Under the pieces are notes generated by a model that saw nothing but the letters and a program-made list of their open reading frames with translations, had not been told where the DNA came from and did not search any database. From the NCBI RefSeq assembly GCF_041929235.1, contig NZ_JBHFNP010000255.1:1-64000 (forward strand): a DNA stretch of 64,000 nt, written 5' to 3'. The translations under genes were made by a program, and so were the position numbers. Position 1 is the first letter of the stretch. Each line of letters starts with the position of its first letter. The DNA is from Microseira sp041929235 (GTDB taxonomy: Bacteria; Cyanobacteriota; Cyanobacteriia; Cyanobacteriales; Aerosakkonemataceae). Shown here piece after piece: positions 19,524-28,599 of this stretch.

Positions 19524-19590
19524 TGGGCAGGCGGGACGCCTACCCCACAAGAAAAAAAGCCTTTTGTGGGATGGGCATCCTGCCCGTCCC
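19524..19590. repeat. Inverted repeat gggcaggcgggac / gtcccgcctgccc type
   Basis: A cruciform-like unit: gggcaggcgggacgcc ... gggcatcctgcccgtccc around an inner ccccacaag / cttttgtgggg stem. Non-coding dispersed repeat. Confidence 0.65.
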
Positions 19591-19712
19591 AATGATTTTT
19601 GCCAGAAGTCTATTGTATTGACCCTGATAAATAAAGATTGAAACAAGTTAGATGAAAACCTCCAAGGCAGATGGGATTTTAACTTGGCAAGCAAAGCCAA
19701 TAAATTAAACGG

Positions 19713-20822
19713 TCATTCTGGTAAGGTGGTGGAATGCTGATATTGATAATCAAAAGCTTTAGCGTAGTTACCCATCGCATAGCAAGCAATTCTCAGACTT
19801 CCCAGTGACTGTTGTTCGACTCGCTTGTCTTGGAGTTGGCGCGCGATCGCTAAGCGTTGTTCGTAGCACTCTATCGCTGTGGTAAAATTACCAATCGATT
19901 CGCAAGCAACGCCTAAACTCCCTAAAGTTTGCTCTTCAATTCGGCGGTCATTCAGACGTTTGGCGATCGCTAACCGCTGTTGGTAATATTCAATCGCTTC
20001 GGTGTAATTGCCCAAAGCATAGCAAGCACTTCCCAAATTTCGCAGCACTTGTCCTTCTCCGCGCCAGTCTTCCATTTGACGCGCGATCTCCAAGCGCTGT
20101 TGGTAGTAGTTAATTGCTTGGGGATAGTCTTCCAACGCATAAAACGCATTTCCCAAGTTTCTCAGCACCTGTGCTTCCCCCTCCCGGTCTTGCAACTCCC
20201 GCATCAGCGCCAGACTTTGCAGTTGGTACTCGATCGCCGAGTTTAAATTACCCAACGCTTTGTACGCGAGTCCCATGTTATTGAGTGCTGCAACTTCGCC
20301 GCGCCGGTCTTTAATTTCTCTGGCAACGATCAAACTCTGCTGCTGATACTCCAGCGCTTTGGCGTAGTCTTCCAGGTGACGGTAAGCGTTTCCCAGATGT
20401 CCTAAGGTCTGTCCTTCGCTGCGGCGGTCTTGGAGTTGGTGCGCGATCGCTAAGCACTGTTGGAAATACTCAATCGCTTTTACGTAATCTGCCGCAGTAT
20501 AGTAAACATTACCCAGATTTCCCAGCGCCTTGCTTTCTCCGCGAAGATGTTCCAGTTCTCGGTAGATTTTAAGTGCCTCCTGCAAATACTGCAATGCTTC
20601 CTTAAACTGCAACGACGAACCATACTTGACCCCTTCCTCGATTAATTGGTTTGCCAAACTGAGGCGGGAATTACTTTCCGTTTTATCCAGGATTTGGCTT
20701 TGCATGTATGCATCGAGTGTGTGCGCCATCGTCCCTCGCTCGCGTTCCAAGAGCGCGTCCGCAGGACTATCGCGATTTTCGCGCATTTGCTCCCCATTTC
20801 CTCGGTAAACCCGATTCTTCAT
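19713..20822 (-). CDS. Tetratricopeptide repeat protein (TPR_12 / LGN-like)
   Basis: A helical scaffold for protein-protein contacts. After about 50 residues, seven or eight units of 40 residues follow, each with the pattern LGNxYxxLxDYxxAIEYxQQxLxIAxxLxDRxxE (for example around LGNAYRHLEDYAKALEYQQQ). The 40-residue rather than 34-residue period is typical of TPR_12 arrays. No enzyme domain is attached. The frame reaches 20876, but an AGGAGAT ribosome site sits 7 nt before the ATG at 20822 (MKNRVYRGN), so I start there. No partner gene is adjacent; the role is unknown. Confidence 0.85.
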   Translation of the reverse strand: MKNRVYRGNGEQMRENRDSPADALLERERGTMAHTLDAYMQSQILDKTESNSRLSLANQLIEEGVKYGSSLQFKEALQYLQEALKIYRELEHLRGESKALGNLGNVYYTAADYVKAIEYFQQCLAIAHQLQDRRSEGQTLGHLGNAYRHLEDYAKALEYQQQSLIVAREIKDRRGEVAALNNMGLAYKALGNLNSAIEYQLQSLALMRELQDREGEAQVLRNLGNAFYALEDYPQAINYYQQRLEIARQMEDWRGEGQVLRNLGSACYALGNYTEAIEYYQQRLAIAKRLNDRRIEEQTLGSLGVACESIGNFTTAIECYEQRLAIARQLQDKRVEQQSLGSLRIACYAMGNYAKAFDYQYQHSTTLPE

Positions 20823-21017
20823 AGCTTCTATCTCCTGAAAAATTTTTTCGGCTCTTATGGCTTTTATTTGTGACATAAGTCACTTAAGAAGGGTTACGGG
20901 CATAATTTCCTGGAAAATTATGTCAAGAACTTGTTTTATTGTTCCCAAACCTGCGAGTAATTTCACAATTGTGAAAAAATTAATACAAAGTTTGCCACTC
21001 CTTTCAGGGTATTTACC

Positions 21018-21150
21018 ATGCAGAGACTGTTGGAACCGGAAGCAGGCGATTAAATTGCCACCAACCAATGCCCTGGTGCTAGACGCCGGTACCGGCACGG
21101 CGCAGATTCCAGTTTTATTCTGCCAGATGCGTCCGGCGTCCCAGGTGAAA
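21018..21150 (+). pseudogene. Remnant of a class I SAM methyltransferase gene
   Basis: Starts ATGCAGAGACTGTTGGAACC (MQRLLEPE), a typical start of a cyanobacterial methyltransferase family. It hits a stop after 11 codons, then continues in another frame with ALVLDAGTGTAQIPVLFCQ, the SAM-binding motif I. The connecting ~40 residues are missing and the rest of the gene is absent, replaced by a repeat at 21161. This is a deletion remnant, not a functional gene. Confidence 0.55.
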
Positions 21151-21160
21151 GTAAGAATCT

Positions 21161-21241
21161 CAGGACTTACCCACGACGATCTGAGAAACCGGGTTTCTGC
21201 GACGATTTTTCAGAGAAACTTTGGTGTTTGCGTCAGTCCTG
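21161..21241. repeat. Short copy (81 bp) of the CAGGACTTACGCA family
   Basis: Begins caggacttacccacg and ends ggtgtttgcgtcagtcctg (inverted ends). It shares the stretch ttttcagagaaactttggtg with the copy at 26050-26152. Confidence 0.75.
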
Positions 21242-21616
21242 AATCTATCAATCTTCAGAGGGGCATGGGACGGCGGAACGCTCTTGGCATCGGCTATGAG
21301 GAAAAACCTTCGACCCCCGATTTGCTACGTTATATTAAAACAAATTATCAAAATATTATGTTTATTGAATTTATTTTAAATTTAAATTAAAAGATGTTTC
21401 ATAAATGTGCAAGCTAATCGAAAGTTTTTATAGAATTTTTTGTAAGTGATGGTGAATGAGTAACTAAATTAACTGCAATCAAAGAGCTTGAACGCACTAG
21501 CAGAAGCGGAGAGAAAAATTTAATCCACAATTGTGTGTGAAAAATTAGCCGATTTTTTTTAGCTGGCTGTTTAATTTCCTTTTTTCGGCGTAGTTTTGGA
21601 AGTGAGCGCTTTTCCT
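21242..21616. other. AT-rich region upstream of the D1 gene
   Basis: 375 bp without a gene. AT-rich, with an aaattattttaaatttaaattaa run near 21360. It presumably carries the promoter and leader of the psbA-like gene; the nearest purine-rich stretch to the ATG is ggaagtgag at 21599. No element could be named. Confidence 0.45.
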
Positions 21617-22691
21617 ATGAACACTATTACTCAACGTCGTGCCGAACTAGATGTCGCAAAATATTGGGATGGGTTTTGCGATTGGATAACGAGTACGGAG
21701 AACCGGATTTATATTGGCTGGTTTGGCGTACTGGCGATTCCTACTCTGTGTGCTGCTGCGATTTGTTTTGCGATCGCATTTATCGCCGCCCCATCCGTCG
21801 ATATCGATGGCGTGCGGGAACCCGTGATCGGTTCTCTCATGGGCGGTAACAACATCATTACGGCTGCTGTCGTACCGACCTCTGCGGCAATTGGCTTGCA
21901 TTTTTATCCGATTTGGGCTGCTGGTTCTCTCGATGAATGGCTTTACAACGGTGGCCCCTATCAAATTAATTGTGCTGCATTTCCTGATTGGAATTTGGTG
22001 CTACCTGGGGCAAATGTGGGAACTCAGCTACCGCTTAGGGATGCGCCCCTGGATTGCTGTGGCTTTCAGTGCGCCAGTTGGCGCCGCGACATCAGTATTG
22101 CTAGTTTATCCCATCGGTCAAGGTAGTTTTTCTGATGCGTTGCCTTTAGGAATTACCGGCACGTTTAACTTCATGTTAGCCGTCCAAGCCGGTCACAATA
22201 TTCTAATGCATCCTTTCCACCTGTTAGGCATTATCGGTGTGTTTGGCGGTGCATTCATGAGCGCATCTTATGGTGCATTGACAACTGCGAGCCTAATTCG
22301 GCAAACAACAGAAATTGAATCGGCGACGGCGGGTTACAAGTTTGGTCAACTCGAAGAAACCTACAATTATCTGGCTGGGTTTTATGGCTACTTAGGACGG
22401 CTGTTTATTCCATCGTTAGCCAGCCGCAATAGCCGTGCTGTACACTTTTTGATGGCAGCTTTACCGACGATAGGTATTTGGTTCGCTACAGCAGGGATTT
22501 GTTTGGTCGCGTTGAACCTCAACGGTTTCAATTTCAACCACTCGATCCTAGATAGCCAAGGGCGACCGATTCCGACTAATGCGGATATTGTCAACCGCGC
22601 TACGATCGGCATTCAAGTGATGCATGAAGTGAACGTTCACCATTTCCCACCGCTTTTGAGCGCAGGTGAAACAGTTCCAATCATTGGGTAG
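21617..22691 (+). pseudogene. psbA: Divergent 'rogue' photosystem II D1 protein (psbA), +1 frameshift
   Basis: D1 is the photosystem II core subunit that carries Tyr-Z and most ligands of the Mn4CaO5 cluster. The start is the ATG at 21617 (MNTITQRRAELDVAKYW). The frame breaks after DEWLYNGGPYQ: one extra A in the run at 21963-21965 shifts into a second frame that continues with LIVLHFLIGIWCY to the stop at 22691. With it removed the gene encodes 357 residues. By hand alignment to standard D1 numbering, H118, Y161, D170, H190, H198, H272, H332, E333 and H337 are kept. E189 is Gly, D342 is Leu, A344 is Ser, H215 (non-heme iron) is Tyr, Q/E130 (pheophytin contact) is Met and F265 is Arg. Water oxidation and normal quinone exchange are therefore unlikely. 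It belongs with rogue/sentinel-type D1 proteins rather than canonical D1. The single homopolymer change could be a sequencing error, as the rest is intact. Confidence 0.9.
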
Positions 22692-22704
22692 TCAGCTACC
22701 TTTG

Positions 22705-22832
22705 AGCATCCCGGTTTCTTAAAGAAACCCAGCTACCTTTGAGAAACCCGGTTTCTTAAAGAAACCGGGTTTCTTGCTGGGACGATTTTTCCGAGAAACC
22801 CGGTTTCTTTGGTTAAAGCAACCGGGTTTCTG
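22705..22832. repeat. Cluster of gaaacccggtttc inverted repeats after the D1 gene
   Basis: Five half-sites of the gaaacccggtttctt motif. Positions 22743-22757 and 22759-22773 form a perfect 15-bp stem with a 1-nt centre. It can fold into strong hairpins just after the D1 stop and may act as a transcript end. Confidence 0.75.
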
Positions 22833-22993
22833 TTTGTTTTGATGAAAAAATAGCGATAAAATTCTCAGAGCTGCCACGTTGGTCTGTAAAATATAGAATG
22901 TCCCAAGCAAGCACAGTGAAATCCGCCCGCAGATAGATGTCCGCGCTAGCACGTTCCTGTAATCGGGAGGCTATATTTTAAACAAACTTTAAT

Positions 22994-23812
22994 ATGGAAA
23001 ACCGTAGCACGTTTTTTTGGTATCCCAGGTTTGTAACAACGGCGATCGCTGTGACAGGGTTGTTAGGCATTTCCCTGCTGTTACCCTCACGCCTAGCTGA
23101 CAGCTATAAACAGACGGCTCTGACACGCTATACGCCTACCTTTTCTCCCCCCCCACAGTTGCGCGGGAAAATCGTCACACAGGTGCAATTGGGTGCCCAA
23201 GAAAAAGCGATCGCGCTCACATTCGATGACGGACCATGGCCTGACACTACGTTTCAGGTATTAAACATTCTCAGGCAAAACAACATCAAAGCAACGTTTT
23301 TTTGGATAGGCAGAAACCTGAAAAAGTATCCAGACATTGGGCGGCAAGTAGTAGCAGAAGGCCATGCAATAGGCAACCATACCTGGCATCATTGGTATTT
23401 TCACATGAATCCGGCGACGGCTGCGGCGGAAATAGAAAATACGTCGAAGCTGATTTATCAAACTACAGGCGTACAAACATTTCTTTTCCGTCCGCCGGGT
23501 GGCTTTATGCATAATGGGCTAGTCGCTTATGCCCGCAGTAAAAATTATGGTATTATGATGTGGAATTCCGAGCCAGGAGAATTTCGACCCCGCAATACAG
23601 TCGCTGGGTATGTGAAAAATGTGGTGAAGATGGCGACGCCAGGGGGTATTGTCCTGCTGCATGACGTTCACCCGAAAACCGTGCTAGCTTTACCGCAAAT
23701 TATTGCCGGACTCAGACAGCGCGGCTATCGGTTTGTAACGATACCCCAACTGTTGGAAATGCAGGCGCAAGCACCAAAGTCGAAGCCAAAAGTTGAGCAA
23801 GTGAGTAGGTAA
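22994..23812 (+). CDS. Polysaccharide deacetylase (NodB / CE4 family)
   Basis: Removes acetyl groups from a polysaccharide such as peptidoglycan or exopolymer, with a metal held by Asp-His-His. Motifs over 272 residues: LTFDDGPW (motif 1, about 76), GNHTWHH (motif 2, H-x3-H), RPPGG (motif 3), MMWNSEPGEF (motif 4) and VLLHDVH (motif 5), so the active site looks complete. An N-terminal hydrophobic helix (about 13-33) makes it a secreted or membrane-anchored protein facing the periplasm. The start is an ATG with no strong ribosome site. It stands alone between repeat clusters. Confidence 0.93.
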   Translation: MENRSTFFWYPRFVTTAIAVTGLLGISLLLPSRLADSYKQTALTRYTPTFSPPPQLRGKIVTQVQLGAQEKAIALTFDDGPWPDTTFQVLNILRQNNIKATFFWIGRNLKKYPDIGRQVVAEGHAIGNHTWHHWYFHMNPATAAAEIENTSKLIYQTTGVQTFLFRPPGGFMHNGLVAYARSKNYGIMMWNSEPGEFRPRNTVAGYVKNVVKMATPGGIVLLHDVHPKTVLALPQIIAGLRQRGYRFVTIPQLLEMQAQAPKSKPKVEQVSR

Positions 23813-23835
23813 GCAGGTAAGCAATATAGGGGCAT

Positions 23836-23960
23836 TTAACTCAAGTTGCTAGCGATCTCTCTGGGAGCGGCTAATGGCTAATGTCAGTAAAAATCCTATA
23901 TTAGCAATTAGCAATTAGCAATTAGCAACGCCCTTGTTTATAACTAGCAACTTGCGTTAT
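23836..23960. repeat. Inverted-end element with internal heptamers, copy A
   Basis: Ends are inverted copies (ttaactcaagttgctag at 23836 and ctagcaacttgcgttat at 23944). The inside carries three ttagcaa heptamers. A related copy is at 45055-45217. No ORF. Confidence 0.6.
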
Positions 23961-24199
23961 TTAACTAAACCCGCCCCTGTATGCGATCTCATCGTCTGGG
24001 AAAATAGCTGGAGATCGCACAGTAGGGACACGGCGCAGAAGAAATTTTGATTTTTACCCAAAGTTTCTAGAATGCCGTGTCCCTACAGGTGCGAAATTTA
24101 TGCAGGACTTACGCAAGAGGTGTTGACACTCCCCGCTCTAAAGAGACGGGGATTCTGCGGACAGAGTAGACTGAGGTAGCACCCACAATCTGACTCTCG

Positions 24200-25464
24200 C
24201 TACGGTCGGTCATTGCACCGTCTACCCAGTCGGTCTAGGTCAATGCCTAGCTTTCTGGCTACTTTGCTCATTATGTTTGCAGCACCATTTAGGTCAGCAT
24301 TCACTATTGAGCCATTTTTGCTTTTGTATAACCCGCGCTTTGTTCTTCTACCTGATGCTTTCCACCCATCTGGCTTTTCGCCATATTTAGGTAGGGAGTC
24401 TCCATCTAGATAGCTGGCTTTACTGGTATAGGACTCTTCTGTGACCTCGAACTTAATTCCGTGCTTGTTGCACAGTTGTTCAAGTCGGTCTTTCAGTTTG
24501 GCTAGGGGCATTTGAACGAACTTTTGGTTGTTCGCTCTACCCATATTGGCATTCTCTTTGAAGCCTTCATTCCAACCTAGAACGATGGTACTGATGCCAT
24601 ATTTTAAGCAATGGTTGATTATCAGCTTCGCTGCTTTGTTAATCCCATCTCGCATCCTGTGGTTACGCTTGCGGGTTACTCGGTCTAGCCAACTATCCCA
24701 ATAACCTTGGGGTTTGTTTTCCTTGCGCGTGGCAACCTGCTTGTTCCAGTATTGATTGAATGCCTTCATTGCACGGGCATCAATCAGGAACGAGTTCCCC
24801 AGAGTATCCACGCAGGCTGCGAGGTTGTCTGCCGTCCCCAAATCAATAGCTAAAGCCTGGTCGTCAATTCCACCCCCGTATTTCTCTACCGAAACTTCGT
24901 AAGAGGCTTCTAGGTAGAACGCTCCGTTCTTGGGGAGAATCGTCCATTCCTTAACGGCACTGATATCGAGATTACTAGGCGCTGGTAGTCGAAAACCGTC
25001 GATTCCAAACCAACGCCTAACGGTTAATCCCAGTGAAAACTGAAGCTGACCATCAACCAACTTTGGTTTTTGCCCACCTGAGTTGGGGTATGCCACCTTA
25101 AATAACTTTGAACCCTTGAGGTAATTCGGTGGTTTAGGCTTATTGGGAAGCTGTCCTTTAAACCATAAATCGCGCAATCCTTTGTACGACTTAAAAGCCT
25201 CTGCCACACTCATCAATGTTTGTTGAGCCGAGTCGAAGGCAAGGATTGAGCGATAATACCTCTACCAACATAAGGTTCGTAAACCAAGTCAAATTTACCT
25301 GTCAGGAGTCTTTCTGTCTTAAAGAAAGTCTGACGCGCAAAATAGACACCAGTGTTGTACAGTTTCCCAGACTGTTCACACAAGTATTGAAGGATTGCTT
25401 TAGTCTCTTTGTCTGGGTGTAAGCACATTTGCTGAACACCCATTTGTTTCTTTAGTTTAGCCAT
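24200..25464 (-). pseudogene. tnpB: TnpB RNA-guided nuclease, one frameshift
   Basis: TnpB is the RNA-guided nuclease of IS200/IS605 elements and the ancestor-type relative of Cas12. The N-terminal 73 or so residues (MAKLKKQMGVQQ...) are in one frame ending at 25213; the rest (SAQQTLMSVAEAF onward) is in another. Restoring one missing base near 25230 gives a 421-residue protein of normal size. The RuvC acidic residues are present: D in AIDLGTADN, E in GWNEGFKENA and D in NADLNGAANI. The CxxC zinc-finger pairs common in TnpB are absent; this appears to be the finger-less subfamily (SKASYLDGDSLP region). The guide RNA would be read from the 3' end of the gene and the hairpin at 24118-24160. Confidence 0.88.
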
Positions 25465-25535
25465 TCGACCTCACTGGCTTTGTTGTTCTCTCTCTTCTAT
25501 TCTACAATCATAACAACAGTCAATCCGTAAATAGA

Positions 25536-25943
25536 ATGCGAAAAAACTCATAGGAGTACAGACACTACAATCACGCTGTTGGTTTATGCGTAGTCCATTT
25601 GGTCTGGATACCAAAGCGACGTAAAAAAGTGCTTGTGGGAAAGATTCGAGATAGAATCTACGAAATCTTCTCTGAAGCTCTTCCACTGAAAAGGGTTGGC
25701 ATATCAGAGCGCCCTTTGGTTGCACCTGACCATATTCACCTTTTTGTTGAGATTCATCCAACCGATGCTATCTTTCAAGTAGCAAAAGCATTCAAAGGAC
25801 GGTCAGCGAATTATCTCAGGAAGGAGTTCCCAGAACTCAAGAAACTCCCTTCTTTGTGGACTAACAGTTACTTCTTTTCAACAGCAGGCAACGTCAGTGC
25901 TGATACAATCCAGCGTTACATTAACGACCCGCATCATGGCTAG
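25536..25943 (+). pseudogene. tnpA: IS200-type Y1 transposase TnpA, amber codon near start
   Basis: A single-strand HUH transposase. It keeps the metal-binding DHIHLFVE (HUH) and the catalytic Tyr in SADTIQRYINDPHHG. The natural ATG at 25536 opens MRKNS, then an in-frame TAG at 25551 interrupts EYRHYNHAVGLCVVHLVW; CAG to TAG would explain it. Downstream only a TTG (25599) could restart, which would lose the first strand of the fold. Around residue 50 a neighbouring frame reads GWHIRA, which resembles the usual sequence there, so two compensating indels may also have occurred. Likely inactive. Confidence 0.8.
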
Positions 25944-26049
25944 AGAAGACTGTAGGCGAATAAATTCGCTACCGTGCGTTCCTCTCTGGTCTAAAGACGC
26001 AGAGTTTCCCGCAACGGAGGTGTTTTGATGAGAAATCGGGTTTCTTTGC

Positions 26050-26152
26050 CAGGACTTACGCACGAAGAGGCGAGAAACCGGGTTTCTTTGTCGATCTCTC
26101 CACAGCAAATTCACGATTTTTCAGAGAAACTTTGGTGTTTGCGTAAGTCCTG
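26050..26152. repeat. Full copy of the CAGGACTTACGCA inverted-end repeat
   Basis: 103 bp with perfect 13-bp inverted ends (caggacttacgca / tgcgtaagtcctg). Internal gagaaaccgggtttctttg and cagagaaactttggtg. This is the best-preserved unit of the family in the window. Confidence 0.85.
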
Positions 26153-26216
26153 TGGAACAAAGTGAAACCCAACCTACAGGGGATGAAAAATGCGTTCGCA
26201 CCCCACCCTCTAAAAT

Positions 26217-28187
26217 TCAAGCACCGCCGCGCAGTTTTTCCAAAACGCTGCGATCTTCGAGTGTAGAGGTATCCCCCGCGACTTCTTGACCCGATGCTAG
26301 ATTTCGCAGCAGTCGCCGCATGATTTTACCAGATCGGGTCTTGGGTAAGGCTTCGCAAAATTGGATCGTTGCGGGACGCGCTAAAGCACCAATTTCATTC
26401 GCAACGTGTTGCTTGAGTTCTTTCGCCAGTTGGTCGCTAGGGGAATACCCTTCTTCTAAAGTCACGAAACCAACGATTTCTTCCCCTTTAATATCGCTAG
26501 GTTTTCCCACAACAGCAGCTTCCGCTACCGCCGGGTGAGATACTAACGCCGATTCGACTTCCATCGTACCTAAGCGGTGTCCGGCAACGTTTATCACATC
26601 ATCAACTCTTCCCATAACCCAGAAGTATCCTTGTTTATCTTTTCTAGCTCCATCCCCAGTAAAGTAGAGGTATTGACCGTTTTTGGGCGGAATATGCTCC
26701 CAATAGGTGGTGCGGTAGCGGTCGGGGTTGCGGTAAACTGTGCGAATCATGCTGGGCCAAGGATTTTTGATCGCCAAATATCCGCCTTGATTTTCACCCA
26801 CGGGATTGCCATCCAAATCTACCACCTCCGCCTCAATTCCGGGGAAGGGCAGAGTTGTTGCACCAGGTTTCATCGGCGTCGCACCCGGTAGGGGTGTCAG
26901 CATGATGCCGCCGGTTTCAGTTTGCCACCAAGTATCTACAATCGGACAGCGTTCTCCTCCTATGACTCGGTAATACCACATCCAAGCGGCTGGGTTAATC
27001 GGTTCCCCCACGCTTCCCAATAATCGCAGGGAAGATAAATCCCGCGCCAAAGGCAAAGCTTCTCCCATTTTCATGAAGGTGCGAATTGCAGTGGGAGCGG
27101 TATAAAAGATAGTAACGCCGTATTTTTGGATGACATCCCACATGCAACCGGGGTTGGAATCGCGAGGCGCGCCTTCGTACATCACGGTGGTAGCGCCGTT
27201 GGACAGGGGGCCGTAAACTAGGTAACTGTGACCTGTAATCCAACCTACGTCGGCGGTACACCACAAAATATCCGTATCTTTGAGATCGAAAATCCACTTG
27301 GTGGTGATGTGGGTGTAGAGGTTGTAACCGCCGGTGGTGTGGACGACGCCTTTTGGTTTTCCGGTAGTGCCGGAAGTATAAAGGATAAACAGGGTGTCTT
27401 CGCTGTCCATCGGTTCTGCTGGACAGTCATCGCCAGCTGCTTTCCGCAATTCGTGCCACCAGTAGTCCCGATCTGGTTGCATATTAATAGGATGTCCCGT
27501 CCGTCGCACGACGATGACTTTTTCGACGCTGGGGACGCCTTCATCTGCAAGTGCTTTATCTACTTGGTCTTTGATGTGGACAACGGCATCTTTGCGCCAA
27601 CCGCCATCAGCGGTAATAATAACTTTGGCTTCTGCGTCGAGGAGTCGGTCTTTTAATGCTTCGGCGCTAAATCCGCCAAATATCACGGTGTGGGGGGCGC
27701 CTATTCTGGTACAGGCTAGCATAGCGATCGCTACTTCTGGAATCATGGGCATGTAGATGCCTATGCGATCGCCTTTTTGCACGCCCATTGTTTTGAGGGT
27801 GTTTGCCATTTTGCAAACGAGGCGGTGCAATTCGGCGTAGGTAATTTTTAAGCCATCACCCGGTTCTCCTTCCCAGATTAAGGCGATTTTGTCGCGGCGA
27901 TCGTCAGTTAAATGGCGATCTAAACAGTTGTAGGAAATGTTTAACTTGCCTCCTACAAACCACTTGGCAAAGGGGGGTTGCCAATCGAGTACTTTATCCC
28001 ACTTTTGGAACCAGTGTAGTTCTTGTTCTGCTAATTCTGCCCAAAATGTTTCGGGCTCAGTTTTTGCTTTATTGTAGAGGTGTTGATATTGTTCTAAGCT
28101 TTTGATATGAGCGGTTTGGGAGAATTCAGCGGGGGGCTGGAATAGCCGTTCTTCTTGTAGGATGGATTCTATTGTGGCTTGCGACAT
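26217..28187 (-). CDS. acs: Acetyl-CoA synthetase (AMP-forming)
   Basis: Converts acetate, ATP and CoA to acetyl-CoA, AMP and pyrophosphate. Its 656 residues match the family. Seen: the P-loop-like YTSGTTGKPKG (about 270), the WWQTETGG acyl/adenylate motif, YFTGDGARKD and the C-terminal SGKIMRRLLR, whose lysine is the known site of inhibitory acetylation in bacterial Acs. It is read on the same strand as, and about 410 bp downstream of, the CoA-transferase/GNAT and PatZ-like genes. This suggests an acetate-handling cluster with built-in acetylation control (inference). Confidence 0.97.
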   Translation of the reverse strand: MSQATIESILQEERLFQPPAEFSQTAHIKSLEQYQHLYNKAKTEPETFWAELAEQELHWFQKWDKVLDWQPPFAKWFVGGKLNISYNCLDRHLTDDRRDKIALIWEGEPGDGLKITYAELHRLVCKMANTLKTMGVQKGDRIGIYMPMIPEVAIAMLACTRIGAPHTVIFGGFSAEALKDRLLDAEAKVIITADGGWRKDAVVHIKDQVDKALADEGVPSVEKVIVVRRTGHPINMQPDRDYWWHELRKAAGDDCPAEPMDSEDTLFILYTSGTTGKPKGVVHTTGGYNLYTHITTKWIFDLKDTDILWCTADVGWITGHSYLVYGPLSNGATTVMYEGAPRDSNPGCMWDVIQKYGVTIFYTAPTAIRTFMKMGEALPLARDLSSLRLLGSVGEPINPAAWMWYYRVIGGERCPIVDTWWQTETGGIMLTPLPGATPMKPGATTLPFPGIEAEVVDLDGNPVGENQGGYLAIKNPWPSMIRTVYRNPDRYRTTYWEHIPPKNGQYLYFTGDGARKDKQGYFWVMGRVDDVINVAGHRLGTMEVESALVSHPAVAEAAVVGKPSDIKGEEIVGFVTLEEGYSPSDQLAKELKQHVANEIGALARPATIQFCEALPKTRSGKIMRRLLRNLASGQEVAGDTSTLEDRSVLEKLRGGA

Positions 28188-28599
28188 AGTTGTTTACACC
28201 CTTTTGAAAGTGAGACTATAATTCGGCGGCGGATGGGAATCATTTTTCGCCTTAATTTCATCGGTTATTTACTCCCTTGACGTTAGAGTAATTTTTTATT
28301 GAACCGCAGAGGCGCAGAGAACGCAGAGGTAAGAGAAAAGAAGAGGTTCTTTCGCCGAAGGGCGAAGGGAGTAAGGAAGGGTTTTGCTGGAGATGCACTT
28401 CACCTCCTCGCGCTAGCAGCAGCCGATTGCTTCTGGTGTTGCTGACTCAATCTGCGTCTGATATAAATCTTTGACTATATCATAAGGGGGCGGCGCGCAA
28501 GGGATGCAACTGCTACACATAATTAAACAATGGCTTGGCTGCGGCGATCGCTCATTGCTAATTGCTTATTGGGCAGGCCAGTTTTTCTCCGATTACCAA
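28188..28599. other. Gap between acs and the CoA-transferase gene
   Basis: No gene seen. It holds copy 2 of the 29-bp gaaccgcagaggcgc repeat (28301-28329), a gcgatcgc site near 28543 and fragments of the attgctaattgctt heptamer family near 28555. Confidence 0.5.

Larger units (their letters stand above)
24118..26020. mobile_element. Decayed IS605-like element (divergent tnpA and tnpB)
   Basis: Contains tnpB on the minus strand and tnpA on the plus strand, back to back with about 70 bp between, the arrangement of IS605-group elements. The tnpB-side end has the hairpin ctccccgctct ... agacggggat, which would form part of the guide RNA of TnpB. The left flank is caggacttacgcaag and the right flank carries ttgatgagaaatcgggtttct, so the element appears to sit inside a copy of the dispersed CAGGACTTACGCA repeat. 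The exact ends are estimated. Both genes are damaged. Confidence 0.8.

Noticed and set aside
20857..21390. 177-codon open frame on the plus strand
   Set aside because: Runs over the methyltransferase remnant and a repeat; no conserved composition and no ribosome site.
21617..22691. Chlorophyll f synthase (ChlF)
   Set aside because: Position 131 is Trp, so the reported QD motif is absent, and several Mn ligands lost in ChlF are still present.
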